From Shewanella sp. MTB7 (lineage in GTDB: Bacteria > Pseudomonadota > Gammaproteobacteria > Enterobacterales > Shewanellaceae): a stretch of DNA of 64,000 bases. This document shows, piece by piece, positions 63,551 to 64,000 of this stretch (positions are counted from its first letter, which is position 1; each line of letters begins with the position of its first letter). Location: the NCBI RefSeq assembly GCF_027571385.1, contig NZ_CP085636.1, positions 5,504,501-5,568,500 on the forward strand, in the 5' to 3' direction. The notes under the pieces are model-generated. The model was not told the origin of the DNA. It made no database searches and saw only the letters and a list, made by a program, of their open reading frames with translations. Position numbers and translations under genes: made by a program.

Positions 63551-64000
63551 ATGTTGACTCCCCAAAGCTTATCGTTTTTATCCTTGCTCGCCGCCAACAA
63601 TGACAGGGAATGGTTTAAAGCCCATCAGGCTCAGTATGAAGAGTTAATACGCACGCCTGCGCTTAAGTTTATTGAACAGATGCAGCCCCATGTTCACGCT
63701 CTGTCTCCCAGATTAAACGCTATAGCCAAAAAGGTAGGTGGCAGCCTGATGCTTCCCCAACGCGATGCTAGGTTCAGTAAAGATAAAACGCCATATAAAC
63801 TTTATATAGGCATTCGATTTCGTCATTTTCAAGCTCAAGGAGCGCCAGTCCCTAGACTTTATCTGCATATAGCCAACGACTCTTGCTTTTTAGGTGCCGG
63901 AATTTGGAATCCAGATAGTAAGGCGCTCAATAAAATACGCACCTGTATTGATGAAAACCCCAATGCCTACAACAAGGCCTTAGCCCAACTGCGTGCCGGC
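63551..64000 (+). CDS. DUF2461 (TIGR02453) family protein, cut by the window edge
   Basis: The frame opens with an ATG at 63551 and is open to the last base (150 codons). It begins MLTPQSLSFLSLLAANNDRE, followed by DARFSKDKTPYKLYIGIRF and HIANDSCFLGAGIWNPDS, the hallmark segments of the DUF2461 family. The usual length is about 220-230 residues, so roughly 70 residues lie outside. The function is unknown. Confidence 0.9.
   Translation, partial: MLTPQSLSFLSLLAANNDREWFKAHQAQYEELIRTPALKFIEQMQPHVHALSPRLNAIAKKVGGSLMLPQRDARFSKDKTPYKLYIGIRFRHFQAQGAPVPRLYLHIANDSCFLGAGIWNPDSKALNKIRTCIDENPNAYNKALAQLRAG

Noticed and set aside
1..64000. tRNA, rRNA or CRISPR features
   Set aside because: No cloverleaf-like sequence, rRNA segment or regularly spaced repeat was recognised on either strand.

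Overview
The window looks like chromosomal DNA of a Shewanella-like marine gammaproteobacterium. The gene set points that way: a DUF3135 protein, a chitinase under a cyclic-di-GMP riboswitch, several signalling proteins, AT-rich intergenic DNA and many small palindromic intergenic repeats. The genus is an inference from gene content. I recognised no rRNA, tRNA, CRISPR array or prophage.

Layout. 1-2.2 kb: a small orphan gene, a REP-associated tyrosine transposase with an in-frame stop, a perfect 160-bp tandem duplication and REP-like palindromes. 2.3-5.5 kb: class II fumarase behind a small upstream gene with a Fur-box-like dyad, then a cation/proton antiporter. 6.1-9.9 kb: alkyl-sulfatase-like lipoprotein, AraC regulator, GNAT. 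10.3-17.1 kb: MFS permease, DUF3135, a soluble triple-PAS chemoreceptor, PpnP, an exported methyltransferase and a Tat-exported PLP enzyme. 17.2-20.5 kb: a GGDEF/EAL protein and a periplasmic solute-binding protein. 20.8-25.4 kb: PpiB, a secreted GH18 chitinase with a clear GEMM-I cyclic-di-GMP aptamer in its leader, a sugar-efflux MFS and a zinc-ribbon protein.

25.4-39.8 kb is the centrepiece: a complete-looking glycyl-radical-enzyme bacterial microcompartment for B12-independent diol breakdown. It has divergent pduT-pduS, a PocR/AraC regulator, then pduA, pduB, a glycyl radical diol dehydratase, its radical-SAM activase, a MIP channel, an extended BMC-H shell protein, pduL, pduM, pduN, pduP, pduU, pduW and a second pduT. 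Expected flow is 1,2-propanediol (or glycerol) to aldehyde, acyl-CoA, acyl-phosphate and acid plus ATP. No B12-dependent dehydratase, cobalamin gene or alcohol dehydrogenase lies in the cluster. The dehydratase carries an internal insertion of about 50 residues that may direct encapsulation.

40-46.5 kb: a sugar ABC importer of the Rha/Lsr type with an FGGY pentulose-type kinase. 47.3-51.6 kb: an outer-membrane-barrel-like protein paired with a 906-residue periplasmic alpha-helical protein ending in a cytochrome c domain, the least explained pair here. 51.8-52.1 kb: a 267-bp MITE-like element. 53-58 kb: a probable D-amino-acid cluster (D-aminoacylase, LysR, zinc/PLP D-threonine-aldolase-like enzyme, ornithine-cyclodeaminase-like reductase). 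58.2-60.2 kb: truncated haemoglobin next to a hybrid histidine kinase. 60.3-62.5 kb: a 5'-nucleotidase-family lipoprotein. The window ends inside a DUF2461 gene.
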